Below are positions 34,514 through 46,093 of a stretch of DNA of 64,000 nt, in pieces. Source of the DNA: Xylogone sp. PMI_703 (lineage: Eukaryota; Ascomycota; Leotiomycetes). The stretch lies in contig JAJTUQ010000003.1 in assembly GCA_021399445.1 (NCBI GenBank), positions 6,510,001-6,574,000 on the forward strand, written 5' to 3'. The notes beneath the pieces are model-generated. The model worked only from the letters and a program-made list of their open reading frames with translations. It was not told where the DNA came from and did no database searches. The position numbers and the translations under genes are program-made. Positions within the stretch are counted from its first letter, which is position 1. Each line of letters starts with the position of its first letter.

Positions 34514-36341
34514 GGTGGCTCTTGGTCAAAAGCTGATGAACCAGACTAATAATAATTAAAACAATGATAAAGATGAGTTTAAACTATCGAGAAGATCTAA
34601 GGAGCTCATGATAAACGGTGAATTCTGATGACTTTATATCTCGAAGATAGAAGGATGCAGTATATTACTAGTCATGACAGAATCATCTAATTCTCTACCT
34701 TGCATGTACCTATACGCGTATAGAAATCAGCATCAAAGTGATCCAAGGGAGTCTCTTCTAAGTGAAGTTTTAACCTTCCTATAGTAGAATTCTACTGTAG
34801 ATTTCAATCTGTAAGTGCTGCCCTATCAGAATTCCTTACGGGTATCGCAGCTCCGATTTTAGTCAATTTTAATATAAGCTATGTTAGGGATCTATAGCAA
34901 TACTTAGACACGTGTGACTTAGCATGATTTGGATTGGTTGGAATGCTGGGTATTGTATCTTGGCTTTTATGCTTAAAAGCTGGGCACTCGTATATAGTGG
35001 ATATACTTTGGGGCACAGCGTCAACACAGCTTAATAATCGTTGTATTTTTGCTAACCGATAAAAACGAACCCGATTGGCGAAACAAGGATGATTTTAAAA
35101 GCTAGGCATTTGATAGTGACAAAATGAGTTTCAAATATCTAGATCATACAACTGTCATGTTATGTCCAAGTTGACTCGGAGTAGAATTACATAATATGGA
35201 TATGGCACAACATCAATATATATTATATCCTTCATCGCAACTTATATTTGGCGGTACCGATATAGACTAGGAATACTCACTTACACATATCCACAAGGGT
35301 GTCTATGGCGGTGCAGCAAACTGTGTTTCTCTTTTACAAGAGCTGAGAATCGCTTTTAGTATTACCTGCAGTCTTACTAACTTAAAACGATCCTACTACC
35401 GAACAGTCACTCACAAACATCAATTTGGGCGACATGCTGCTGCTTGATGAAGACCAGGTCCATGAGAGTCCAGATTTTGTTTGAATAGGCTAGTGGCACC
35501 CAGACTCAAAACAACGCTAACCTCATCTCGTTTTACACAGAGTGCATGGTAGATCTCGTAGACATTATTCAGCCGAAGGCCGACCAACAGCCCACGTTTT
35601 CCGATTGGGGGCCCTAAGGTTAATGTGGAGAGCTCATTGGCACAATATCCGTGTAACGTATCTACGTTGGGGTGGTTGCTATTACTCAAATAATAGGCTT
35701 GGTGATAAAGGGAGCGAGTGAAACTCTTGTAGATTCTGGATTACTTGGTAATAGGAAGGCTATATCCGTTGAAATTGAGCACGGGGCTCCTATCTACTGA
35801 AGAATCTATCTACTTATATAATGACCGTGAAGGTTATGGACCCTTGGACCCCCTGGGACCCTCGGATCCATCACGTGGGAGGTCCCAAGAGCTGACCCCT
35901 CCTGGGATCTGTCGTCACCTAGAATGGCGTACTCCTATAATAAATCGCCCAGTTGGTTCATAACATGAGGTGCATCAAAGTTACGTGCTGCAGCTCGATT
36001 TGATTTGATTTGCTTGTTTTTAAGCGCGTTTAGGGCAAGTAAAAACCTTCCTTCTTGTTGAACATTTGGCTTTTTCACCATTAGAACACGTTTTGGTGGA
36101 GAAATATAATAAGTTTGAAGTTAAATGGGTTCATGGAATCGATGCATTGGGGGAAAGTGACTCGGTCGGACCGGGAATTACGTTGTCTACTGTGTAATTA
36201 CTGAAGCAAGGTACGAGCTTCTACATTTGTGCTAGATCCAGGAAGGGCCGGGAGGGACCGCATCCATTCGCCGCAAGACTTGATTCCGAGCGCTTCCCAT
36301 GCTAGGCCATGGACCAAGCAAGGTTAGTGCAGTAGTACAAT
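34514..36341. other. 1.8 kb spacer; inverted GGGACC/GGTCCC patch
   Basis: The left end is the promoter of the secreted protein. Near 35.85 kb, repeated GGACC/GGTCC elements form a short inverted repeat. An 89-codon minus-strand frame at 35420-35689 has no recognised family. No gene is supported. Confidence 0.45.
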
Positions 36342-37547
36342 CTAACATGTGAATAACGGATCAGAAGCATGAAAAAAGCGCATAATGGCCGTTGTGATCA
36401 CTGGGTAGCCCATAACCACATCATGCAAGCCAGTCCTAAGTATTTCCTCTCGAATTATACCATTATCGGTTTGCCACTCCATGACTGATCCCGCAGCACC
36501 AAGATCTACCTTTGTTTCTAATTTCTTCAATTCGAGGTCATCATAAGTGATTCCTGTGGGTACAGATGCATTGACAGCGTGCCAAAAGACAATTGAGGTG
36601 TGATGCCATGGAATATCATAATCATCCTCAACATGTATGATTGTCAGACGATATTTCTCCCCATTAGCTTCATTGGCTCGAACATATTCTGCAATACGAT
36701 CTTTACTTGGCCATTTATCCCGTATAAACCCTTGAAGGTAATTGAATAGAACTGAGAATCTCACGAGTGGTGAAAGAATAGGAATAGTTCCCGCTACTCG
36801 ATATGTTGAGACAAGTGTTGGTACGTCAACAAACGGTGCAACTAAGACAGTACCTGCAAATACCACAGGTGGAGTCTTCAGAGCAAAGTGATTAGATATA
36901 GCAATACTCACCGCGGTGCCCATAGATTGACCGAAGATGAGAATACGCGACGGAGGAATGCCAGCAACGTTCGTGGCCCAGTCTACAACAGCTAGAGCAT
37001 CAAGAATGAGTCCCTTCTCGCTTGGTGTGCCAGTGCTACGCCCAAATCCACGATAATCAAATGTCAAAACATGAATCTTTCCAGGCTGACCAGCAGACAG
37101 CGCGCGGTAGTTGGGAACTCTATAACCTGATGCCACTGTCCCGGCAGCACCATGCATATGAAGCACTAATCGAGATTCAGGATCATCTCTTAACAGTTTG
37201 AAAGCCAATCGAGACTCGATATCAGAAACAAACCCAATAGGCTCAGCAACAAGTGGAAGTTCGTGTTTGCGGTAGAGTTCGACGGGGAGAATATGCCAAG
37301 CATATAGCCGTTCGCCATCGGAGGCTTTGATAGAGAAAGGAGTGACCTGGTTTCTCAGAAAGCCAAAGGTCTCAGGGATATTGAGGTCCTTGAACCATGT
37401 CATTTGAATTGCATGCAGATAAACAACGTGCGATTGAAAGGTGGTCGTCGTCAAGAGCCCTAGCAGTATCGCATAAAGCCCTACTGCGGCTGCTATCGAG
37501 ATGGATGCATATTTGAAGACGGAAGCGACCATTTCGCCAGTGGTCAT
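36342..37547 (-). CDS. membrane-anchored alpha/beta hydrolase (ABHD12-like)
   Basis: A single-exon gene of 401 residues. An N-terminal hydrophobic segment (SIAAAVGLYAILLGLLT) is a likely membrane anchor. The hydrolase domain shows the oxyanion strand LVLHMHGAAGTVASGYR, the FDYRGFGRSTG strand common to ABHD12/ABHD13-like proteins, and the nucleophile elbow ILIFGQSMGTAVSIA. The Asp is plausible in IIHVEDDYDIPW and the His in RTGLHDVVMGYP. Relatives are serine hydrolases acting on lipids or acyl esters, often facing the ER lumen. It is intronless, unlike most genes around it. No neighbour suggests a specific substrate. Confidence 0.9.
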   Translation of the reverse strand: MTTGEMVASVFKYASISIAAAVGLYAILLGLLTTTTFQSHVVYLHAIQMTWFKDLNIPETFGFLRNQVTPFSIKASDGERLYAWHILPVELYRKHELPLVAEPIGFVSDIESRLAFKLLRDDPESRLVLHMHGAAGTVASGYRVPNYRALSAGQPGKIHVLTFDYRGFGRSTGTPSEKGLILDALAVVDWATNVAGIPPSRILIFGQSMGTAVSIAISNHFALKTPPVVFAGTVLVAPFVDVPTLVSTYRVAGTIPILSPLVRFSVLFNYLQGFIRDKWPSKDRIAEYVRANEANGEKYRLTIIHVEDDYDIPWHHTSIVFWHAVNASVPTGITYDDLELKKLETKVDLGAAGSVMEWQTDNGIIREEILRTGLHDVVMGYPVITTAIMRFFHASDPLFTC

Positions 37548-39016
37548 AGTGCGCTGAGAATAAAATAATGGATAAAGACAACAGGAGCGCGCCGTGATGC
37601 TGCTCTTGCACCTCCAGGCAAGGTAGAGGAGTGGCAGATGAAGATGAGGCTGCCGGGTGTGAAGGGCGCTTAAAGTGGATGCAATACTGGCTGGCGAAAT
37701 TCATGCCCACCAGGGTACGATATTTTACACGTGAATATTTAACGAAAATTGAGTGGATTATTTAGGCTAGCTGGGGGGCAATTTTATGCCTAATTATTAC
37801 CCAGGGGTGGTTTAGCACAAGGTTTTCCATCACTTCAAATTCATGGTCCGAGATATTAGGAGCAGATGGGTGTATGCTACTAATAAAGCAATAGGTTAGT
37901 AAAAGTTTTTGTGCATATCCTGTAAAAAGTCCTGAAATATTTCTCACAGATCACACATGAGTTGCTTGAGGCCTTTACAATGTGCTCTCTCTTTCTCCGC
38001 ATGTTGATCAGCCTCTGGGTAGCACGGGTCGGGTCGGGCCTGAAGATCCAGAGTAAAATTTCAAATTCACGGAAACTCTAGAAGCCTATATATATGGCTC
38101 TACTTGATTACTATTCAACTGCCTTTTAACTCCTTAGTTCAAATTGATACCATTTAGTTAAATGTTAAATTACTATTTGCTATAACCTCTCCAACACCTT
38201 TCGTATAAGAGGCAGTCGCCTACGCCCAAAAGCGGCGCTAGCCATTAGGTTCGAGAGCCGGGGGTCGTCCTGTGAAAGCCAACTAAGAGGGATCAAACTT
38301 TCTAAACCGGAACAGGAGTTATCATAAAAGTCTAATAAAAAGCTTAAGAAATTTTACGTTAAAGCTGTCGCTGATGTAAAATTGTATTCAATAAAGAAAG
38401 CACCAGTTAATAGCGTCGCAAACAGCTTTATGTGGTCAATACGGCCGAGCTATGCACAATCAGCTCATTGAGTGTGTGGAAGCCGTGTTTCCGAATTCCA
38501 TGAAAAATAGCATATGTTAACTATTGAAATGATACATGGTTAAGTCATAACCTCATATTTATAGGGTTGTAGTTTATTTAATATTTGCGCGAATAGCTGT
38601 CAATTGTCAGTCTTCGTAATAGTTAAATTAGAACAAAGATACTTTAAGGTTCGCCAGTACCGGGTAAAAGGAAACGAATAAAGGTATACTTGATATACTC
38701 CGCACGAAGATTTAAAGCTTTAAATACTTTTGGCTTCACTCCTGATCAAAAGCTAGCTTCGGAAATCTCGATAGAGGGGTGGGATGAGAGACGTAGTCGA
38801 GAATTATACACCCCACTAATGAGAAGCTCAGAGAGAGCTATTACCCTCCGCTGCCTTATCCCCCTCTCCGTGCCCCTCCAGCATTCTGCGTTGCTATTTC
38901 TCCTCTTACTTAGTGTTTAACCCATCAAATATTACGTGCTCCATGACTACGTCAAAAATATATTCTCAAACTCGGAATTTTACGTTCTCAACATTAAAAC
39001 ACCGCATCCTGCCATT
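37548..39016. other. 1.5 kb spacer between divergent genes
   Basis: Separates the divergent hydrolase (-) and aldo-keto reductase (+), so both promoters are here. It is AT-rich with no coding signal seen. Confidence 0.5.
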
Positions 39017-40087
39017 ATGAGTCTTCCAACGCATTTTGTACTCAGAACAGGACACAAGATCCCATCTGTTGGACTTGGAGTAACGTCAGTTGAACTTGTA
39101 AATCATATGATGTTTACTAACAAATTCCCTAAGGTCTTGTGGTGATGCACTTAAGGATTCTAAAGAAATATGCTACGCGATAGAGGTTGGATATCGACAA
39201 ATTGATCTTGCGTGGAAGTATGATGTTAGTCTATGACATGTCATGACAATATGGAACCATGAGCTAATGGAGAACAAAACAAGTTAGACGATGCAATGGG
39301 CCTTGCACTAAAAGCAACTACAGTCCCACGTGAAGAACTCTTCATTACTGAGAAGTTTTGGCCTCAGTGGGCCCGCGATCCAGCGGCATGCCTCGAGCAA
39401 AGTTTGAAGAAGACCGGCCTCGAATATGTTGATCTGTATCTCATGCATTGGCCAGTTGCGTTCGTTGCTACCAATCTGGCGGATGCGATTCCCAACAGCA
39501 GCGAGCCTGGTAAAGATGGGATTCAGTGGCTGGACTTCGCAGCTGGAAAACCCCTCATTGATAAAGAGTACTCCGAGAACCTTCATATTATCTGGAAAAA
39601 GATGGAGGATATCTATCGACAAGGAAAGGCAAAGGCACTAGGTGTATCAAATTTCTCAGTAAAGAATCTCGAAGCGCTACTCCCGCATGTCTCACCAGAT
39701 ATTCCGTTAACAGTTAATCAAGTCGAGGTCCATCCTTGGCTTCCGAATACTGAGCTGATTGAATATTGTAAGTCCAAAAATATCCTAGTCCAGGATTACT
39801 CCCCACTAGGCGGAAGGGCAAAGGAGGGCAAAGAAAGGCTGGTTGAAGACCCTACAGTTAACCGGCTCGCTGAGAAACGAGGCTGCACCGTCGGGCAGCT
39901 TCTACAGAGTTGGGCCGTTCAACGAGGTACAATTCCCTTAGGCAGAAGCTCACGACGAGAGAGGGTAGCTACTAATCTCGCTATTTTCAAATTGAGTGAT
40001 GAGGAGATGGAAGGCCTCAATTCCTTAGATCGTGGGGCGGCGGGCAGACTCATAAGCCCTGATTGGAGATGGGAGATCTTCAATTGA
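39017..40087 (+). CDS. aldo-keto reductase
   Basis: Exons 39017-39084, 39134-39224 and 39284-40087 encode 320 residues, standard for the family. The first intron (49 nt, GTCAGT..AAG) is well supported. The second (59 nt, GTTAGT..AAG) fits phase and branch position, but an alternative GTCTAT donor with an upstream acceptor would change two or three residues. The catalytic tetrad can be placed at Asp47, Tyr52, Lys77 (ITEKFW) and His108 (LYLMHWPV). LGVSNFSVKNLEALL, VNQVEVHPWLPN and the cofactor-binding GRSSRRERVATNLAIF follow. AKRs reduce aldehydes and sugars with NADPH in the cytosol. It lies 0.8 kb before the alpha-glucuronidase, so reduction of a sugar or uronic acid freed from hemicellulose is a reasonable but unproven role. 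Confidence 0.88.
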
Positions 40088-40916
40088 ATATCGGCATTTA
40101 CTATATGCGCTTACAGATTAGATGTATGGTTTTCTTTGCTTCTGATTAGTAATGCTGAGAGATTTCGTCTTTCGAAATAGGAGATCACCACAATAGTGTG
40201 AATAACAGTAAACTTGGCATCTTGCCTGTTTCACATTTTATACACGTTTATCCTCTCCATGAAATAGTAAATTCTATCATTTAATCAGTTTTGTAATGCT
40301 CGAATTTCTCACCTCCATAAAAATGGTGACATTGCGTATCATATTTTAATTATATCCCATTTACGAATAAACACAATTAGCATATAGGCTAGGGCGTGAG
40401 CCACCTGGACGATATAACGTTTGTTAAGAATTCTTTAAGCCATATGCCTATATAGCTTAAATTATAGCGGAATGTTACTGGACTACATATATCTTAGGAG
40501 CTATAGAGCTTACAAAGCGCTCAATCAGTCTAGGATCCTTGTGAAGTTCTCCCTAGAATGGTAGGGGCGGGGGTCTTCAAGTCTTTCACGGCTGGCTAGA
40601 CATTACAAGCATTTTCTCGGATAGCGTCTTAGATGGACATTATTTCTCGATGCAGGCGGCTTCTAGCTTAGCCAATAAGATAAAATTGCAGCTAATAGTA
40701 ATCCTGCCTTAATACACTTCTATATGGTATATATCTCACTTTACTTTTTGTATCCCTACATGAGTTTCTTCATGTCCGGCTAAATTCGCTCTCCAAACAC
40801 CCTCAAGTCAAGAGAAGGCGTTTTATAATCAAATTATTTTCCACCAATAATAAGCAACTCACCTCATATATTGATTTTGTTTGTCTCGATTGGCATATGC
40901 TATCTGTGGAGACAAG
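40088..40916. other. spacer / promoter of the alpha-glucuronidase
   Basis: AT-rich region between two same-strand genes, carrying the GH67 promoter. No gene was seen. No signal-peptide exon was found upstream of the GH67 ATG. Confidence 0.5.
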
Positions 40917-43427
40917 ATGGCTTCACCAGAGAATGGTCTCAATGGTTGGTTACGCTATGCCGCACTGTCAAATGAGCTGCGTGCTGGCGCCAAGCGCCAC
41001 TCGAATATCATTATTTTGTTGAACAGAAAGGATGAGACAAGTCCTATTTGGGTAGCTGGAAAAGAGCTTCAGGATGGAATTTACAGCATTCTGGGTCAAA
41101 AGCTTGAGATTTTGTTCGGGACCGCGAGTGGTGCAGAATCATCATCCTCTATCATCATTGGCACCTTGACAGCATTTGCACATGCGGGCGGCGGCGTACA
41201 ACAAATTCCAAATCTGAAAGACGATGGGTTCTGGCTCAATAGTAATCAAGAGGAGGGAAGCGATACACCCATTTATATAATAGGACAGAATGAACGCGGT
41301 GCCCTCTATGGAGCGTTTGAATACTTGATGAGGTTGGCGCAAGGTGATTTCTCCAGAGTGTCTTATGCTGCTAATCCAAGTGCGCCGATCCGCTGGAGCA
41401 ACCACTGGGACAATCTTGATGGCAGCATTGAGAGGGGTTATGCAGGGCCATCAATTTTCTTTAGGGGTGGAGAAATTGTTCAGGATTTGACTCGCGTCAA
41501 GCTGTTGGCTCGTCTCATGGCGTCGATCCGACTAAATGGTATCATTATTAACAACGTGAATGCGAACTCGAATCTTCTCCGCGAGAACAACTTGAAAGGT
41601 CTAGGCAGGGTCGCTGATGTGATGCGTCCATACGGGGTCCGTATTGGTGTTGCTCTCTATTTTGATGCCCCAAAAGACCTCGGTGGTCTACCAACGTCTG
41701 ATCCACTAGACCCTGATGTGATTGCGTGGTGGAATCAAAAGACTGCCGAGCTGTACGAACATGTTCCCGACTTAATGGGCTATCTGATCAAAGCCAACTC
41801 AGAGGGTCAGCCAGGGCCATTGACATACAACCGCACATTGGCTGATGGAGCCAACATGTTCGCTCGCGCTCTAAAACCATACGGTGACGGACTGGTCCTG
41901 TATCGAGCCTTTGTGTACAACCACCACTTGGATGAATCCAATTGGAAGAATGATCGCGCAAATGCTGCCGTTGAGTATATTAAGGGCTTGGATACCGAAT
42001 TTGATAACAATGTGGTGATTCAGATCAAGTTTGGGCCAATCGATTTCCAGGTACGCGAACCGCCGTCACCATTGCTTGCCAATCTACGACGGACCAACGC
42101 AGTGATTGAGTTCCAAGTGTGTCAGGAATATCTGGGTCAACAGTCTCACTATGTGTACCAAGCACCCCTATGGAAGACAATCCTTGACTTTGACCTACGA
42201 GTTGAAGGGAAACCATCGATAATTCGTGATATTCTTTCTGGAAATCGATTCAACTGGACACAAAGTGGTTATGCTGCTGTGGTCAACGTGGGTAGTGACA
42301 CGACTTGGCTTGGACATCATCTATCCATGTCAAATTTCTATGCGTATGGTCGATTAGCTTGGGATTCAACTCTGGGTGCTGTAACCATTATCCAAGACTG
42401 GACTCGACTAACATTTGGCCTGGATAAGACAATTGTTGATACAATTACAAATATTTCCATGGAATCATGGCCTACGTATGAGAATTATACCGGAAATCTT
42501 GGTATCCAGACGTTGTGTGACATTTTATACACTCACTACGGGCCGAGCCCTGGTTCTCAGGATGGAAATGGCTGGGGTCAGTGGACACGAGCAGACGCAG
42601 AGGGCATTGGAATGGATCGCACTGTGGCTACCGGCACTGGCAATACAGGCCAATATCCCGCTGAAGTAGGTGCCATGTTTGAAAATATTCATACGACACC
42701 AGATGATCTTCTACTTTGGTTCCATCACGTACCTTACACATATCGCCTGAACTCAGGAAAGACGGTCATCCAGCACTTTTATGACGCACATTATACCGGA
42801 GCTGAAACAGCGCATACATTCCCTACCCAATGGGAAGCCTTAAAGGGATTGATTGACGACGAGCGCTTTGAGCACATTGCTTTTCGCCTATCGTATCAGG
42901 CTGGCCATTCGATTGTCTGGAGAGATGCTGTGAATAGATTCTATTTTACTAAATGTGGTATTCGTGACGAGAAAAACCGAGTTGGTAATCACCCCTGGCG
43001 GATTCGGACAGAAGCCATGCAACTGAAAGGATATAAGAGTGTCGATGTTACTCCACTGGAGACCGCTTCGGGTGGGAAAGCCGTCATAACAACATCGGGG
43101 GACACTCCTGGAACGGTAACGATGATAAGCAACTACCAATCTGGCGTGTATAATGTCGCGGTAGGGTACTACGATCACCTTGGAGGGCGGTCACAATACG
43201 AGTTGTTTGTAAACGACAAGTCGATTGGCAAATGGAGTGGTGATCTCGAGGACAAGCTCGGTCACGATTTCTCAGAGTACCTTGATGGTCACTCAGCAAC
43301 AAGAATAACTTTCCCTGGAGTTCAACTTGAAATGGGTGATGTCCTTAAGATTGTGGGTCAGCCAGATGGGAATGAGCGGGCGCCGTTGGACTACGTTGCC
43401 ATTTTGCCGGATGGTGTCGTGGATTAG
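40917..43427 (+). CDS. GH67 alpha-glucuronidase without signal peptide
   Basis: A single exon of 836 residues from the ATG at 40917; an open frame also exists from a TTG 36 nt earlier. GH67 features: GLNGWLRYAALSN at the N-terminus; YLIKANSEGQPGP with the general-acid Glu296; KFGPIDFQVREP with Asp376; and VCQEYLGQQSHYVYQ with Glu404, matching the three catalytic positions known for the family. GHHLSMSNFYAYGRLAWD and WEALKGLIDDERF follow, then the C-terminal domain. The enzyme removes 4-O-methyl-glucuronic acid from the non-reducing end of xylo-oligosaccharides. Known fungal AguA enzymes are secreted, but this protein starts directly at the domain with no leader, so it may work inside the cell on imported aldouronic acids. 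Confidence 0.93.
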   Translation: MASPENGLNGWLRYAALSNELRAGAKRHSNIIILLNRKDETSPIWVAGKELQDGIYSILGQKLEILFGTASGAESSSSIIIGTLTAFAHAGGGVQQIPNLKDDGFWLNSNQEEGSDTPIYIIGQNERGALYGAFEYLMRLAQGDFSRVSYAANPSAPIRWSNHWDNLDGSIERGYAGPSIFFRGGEIVQDLTRVKLLARLMASIRLNGIIINNVNANSNLLRENNLKGLGRVADVMRPYGVRIGVALYFDAPKDLGGLPTSDPLDPDVIAWWNQKTAELYEHVPDLMGYLIKANSEGQPGPLTYNRTLADGANMFARALKPYGDGLVLYRAFVYNHHLDESNWKNDRANAAVEYIKGLDTEFDNNVVIQIKFGPIDFQVREPPSPLLANLRRTNAVIEFQVCQEYLGQQSHYVYQAPLWKTILDFDLRVEGKPSIIRDILSGNRFNWTQSGYAAVVNVGSDTTWLGHHLSMSNFYAYGRLAWDSTLGAVTIIQDWTRLTFGLDKTIVDTITNISMESWPTYENYTGNLGIQTLCDILYTHYGPSPGSQDGNGWGQWTRADAEGIGMDRTVATGTGNTGQYPAEVGAMFENIHTTPDDLLLWFHHVPYTYRLNSGKTVIQHFYDAHYTGAETAHTFPTQWEALKGLIDDERFEHIAFRLSYQAGHSIVWRDAVNRFYFTKCGIRDEKNRVGNHPWRIRTEAMQLKGYKSVDVTPLETASGGKAVITTSGDTPGTVTMISNYQSGVYNVAVGYYDHLGGRSQYELFVNDKSIGKWSGDLEDKLGHDFSEYLDGHSATRITFPGVQLEMGDVLKIVGQPDGNERAPLDYVAILPDGVVD

Positions 43428-43739
43428 AATAACTATACAAGCTATCATCCAGAATATCCGTACGATTCGTACATATAATATTTACTTAACTAATAAGCTG
43501 CATTACATATTTAGTCCAAACTCTATATATATTATATCCTTGACAGAGCTGGTTAATTAAGTGATATTTCAGGTCACGGTATTGGTTGCCTAAAAAGACA
43601 GGTACACATAAGGCGCGAGGCGCGTTACTGATAAGATAAGGATAAGGTGAAAAGATAGTTCGTAACTACCTCGAAGATTTTGAATAACGATCATCACCTG
43701 CTACACAACAAGCAGGCCTCACCAGCATTCTCAATCGCC
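43428..43739. other. intergenic spacer
   Basis: AT-rich 3' flank of the glucuronidase with no coding signal. Confidence 0.5.
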
Positions 43740-44431
43740 ATGGGTGTATTAAAGCGAACGCGCAAATTTGGCGCAGTTAAACGCACCACTGGTCAACGAG
43801 ATGTCCGACTCTCACAGAAAGACAAAGGCCATACCGAAAAGAAATTGATCAACGCAGCTGATCAACTTGTGACCCAGATTCCCCAGATGTCTTCTTCCCT
43901 CTTCTTCCAGTACAACACTGCTCTTGTTCCTCCATACTCAGTCCTTATTGACAAATTTTCTCTCGCATACTGTTCAGCGCAAGCTCCCACTGCTTGAGTC
44001 CATGATGGATGCACTCTTGGCGAAGTGTACCCCGGTAATTACTTCTTGTGTGGTTAGTATCTCACCAATTCTCCTACTCATCTCTCCAAAACCTAATACC
44101 ATAAGGGGTTTTACACCCTAAATGGTTATAATCTCGGAATAGAGCCAATACTGACATGATACCGGTGCACAGATGGCAGAGCTCGAAAAACTAGGACCTA
44201 AGTATCGGATCGCACTTCGACTGGCAAGAGACGAAAGATTCGAGAGACTACAATGTACACATTCTGGCACATATGCGGACCAGTGCGGTTATGAGACATA
44301 GGATATATATCGTAGCAACAAACGACCGTGATTTAAAGTGAAGGTTAAGGAGAATTAGTGGAGTCCCAATTTTGAGCGTAGCAAAGCATAAATATGTTAT
44401 TGAGCGATTGCCAGGTGCTCCGGATAAATGA
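43740..44431 (+). pseudogene. broken copy of FCF1 (Utp24 PIN nuclease)
   Basis: From the ATG at 43740 the frame starts as in Fcf1: MGVLKRTRKFGAVKRTTGQ, then SSLFFQYNTALVPPYSVLID. A 1-2 base frameshift at about 43951 moves the match to another frame (FLSHTVQRKLPLLESMMDAL, CTPVITSCV). An apparent 120 nt intron (44053-44172) follows, then MAELEKLGPKYRIALRLARD. A deletion near 44287 and a TGA at 44339-44341 break the rest, which ends SVAKHKYVIERLPGAPDK and a stop at 44431. Fcf1 is an essential nucleolar PIN-domain endonuclease for 18S rRNA maturation, so a working copy must exist elsewhere; this is an extra, dead copy. The retained intron argues for DNA duplication rather than retroposition. Confidence 0.88.
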
Positions 44432-44595
44432 TGGCAATATATTTTTCTAGCCCATGATGGAATATGCTAATGGTGAGGTTTTGCTCGATTTTGTGGTGAA
44501 TTTTGGCACGCTAGTATACTGGAAACATGGATAGGTACGCAATGTTACCACATCAGCAAATTGCTTTTTCATAACGATAATGATAATAATAAGCA

Positions 44596-46093
44596 TCAAT
44601 AAAAAGTGTGAACACCATTAGCGAATCGCTGAAAAATATCGAGAGGAAACGCTCTTGCCATAGCTTGAAATGCTTTCAGGTTAGGGTGAAGGTAATCTCC
44701 AGAGTTATAATCAGGGTTTAGCTGAGAAGGGTTATCAGGATCTCGGAGCACGGCATCGAAGTCAATGACAGCGTCAAAAGCATCTGATTTCCTGAGCCAC
44801 TCATTTACCCGCTGTCGTGTGTGCTCTCTCGTGGCTACAGCATATGGATGAAATGTTACGTCTGGGGCGCTAAAGGGAGTAATTGTGGAGCAGAATATAG
44901 GGATACCGAACGAATGTACTCTGGAGATGATTTGCTTATATGCCTGGATTAGTTGATTCCCGATAACTTTCTGACTCTTAACGTCGGCTTCGGCGGTTCC
45001 AATATCGTTCACACCATGGAAGACCATGACGTACCTGACTCCTGGTTGTCCAAATATATCACGATCAAGGCGTGCCAGGACATTCGGCCCCTTTCCATCT
45101 CTGAGAATTCGGTTTCCTCCCGCAGCTTGGTTGATGACAGCGATACTCTGGGCATATTGGTGTTGCAGCATGCGATTAAAAAGTAGATCAGCCCAACGAT
45201 CGTTACCATTATCAGTGCTACATCTTCCGTCTGTGATGCTGTCTCCTATAAGGGCCAAGGCACAGTTTTGCCGGTGCTGCCATATTTCAACACCAGAGAG
45301 AAAGTACCAGTGAAAGGTACTTTGGATACTGGGGTCGGTTATATCCTCTGCCATAGTGTGGTTGCCGTGTGACATCCAGGTCTGTGTGCGACTCCCAGGA
45401 TGGGAAGTTACTTGGCCTCCAGTCTGACCATGCCTCAAGAAAATGCTCACAGTAATTACCTGCGCCGGCTGAACTGGATAGTTAACTGGATCTGACAACA
45501 CAAAAGCACCTCCAGGGATATAAACGGACTGATGGGAATCGAATGTTAATATCTGAATACTGTCCGTATGAACAGCCTTGGAACCAGTAGCCTGCCTCCC
45601 TGCTTCGGCTTTGGGAAGTGCGACGGTTACGGCAGTAAGCGGAAGATCATTCAGACCGAAGGCGTTGGAGACTCGGATGCGAATATACTGCCCGCCAGTG
45701 GATATCCGTAGGGTCTGGCGAATTGTCGAATTATGGAAGGTTAGGTTTGGTTGGTTCTGGCATCCATGTTACTCGCTTTGTTTGCAAAAAGGTAACCTCT
45801 ACATGACTGAATCTTACGAATGGTGCAGGTGGCATATTCTCGGGCTCTGTTAATTGGGGCATCGCCGTCCATACCGCAACCCAGTGGCTACCATCCTGTA
45901 GATCCTGGGCAGTTACTGTATTGCGAGAATCGTCAATTTCTTTAGCACCGAAGCTATCGTCATATTGAGAGGCCGTGTCTAAAGGATCCTGGGAATTAGC
46001 TCCCATGCTGGATTGGTAGATAATGAGATTGGTATCACGCTTAGAGCAGTCAAGGTGACCCAAGACCAGTAGCTTAGGTATACAGTACTTCAT
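44596..46093 (-). CDS. SGNH/GDSL hydrolase (acetylesterase-like)
   Basis: Exon 1 runs 46093-45818 and exon 2 runs 45756-44596; the 61 nt intron (GTAAGA..CCAG) joins PPAPF to NQPNLTFHNSTIRQT in frame. The 478-residue product has a start domain (HWVAVWTAMPQLTEPENMPP) then the SGNH core: Ser in LALIGDSITDGR, Gly in AAGGNRIL, Asn in FHGVNDIG, and Asp/His in GDYLHPNLKA. Related fungal enzymes are secreted GDSL esterases acting on plant polysaccharides. The N-terminus is doubtful. The frame is open upstream to about 46258 without an ATG, and the Met at 46093 begins MKYCIPKLLVLG, a signal-like start that turns hydrophilic too early. A neighbouring frame continues hydrophobic, so a frameshift or unseen intron near 46050 is possible. 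Confidence 0.82.

Noticed and set aside
35420..35689. 89-codon minus-strand frame
   Set aside because: No recognised family and no conserved context.
38230..38300. Possible tRNA-like GGTTCGAGAGCC text
   Set aside because: No acceptor stem or anticodon arm could be folded around it.
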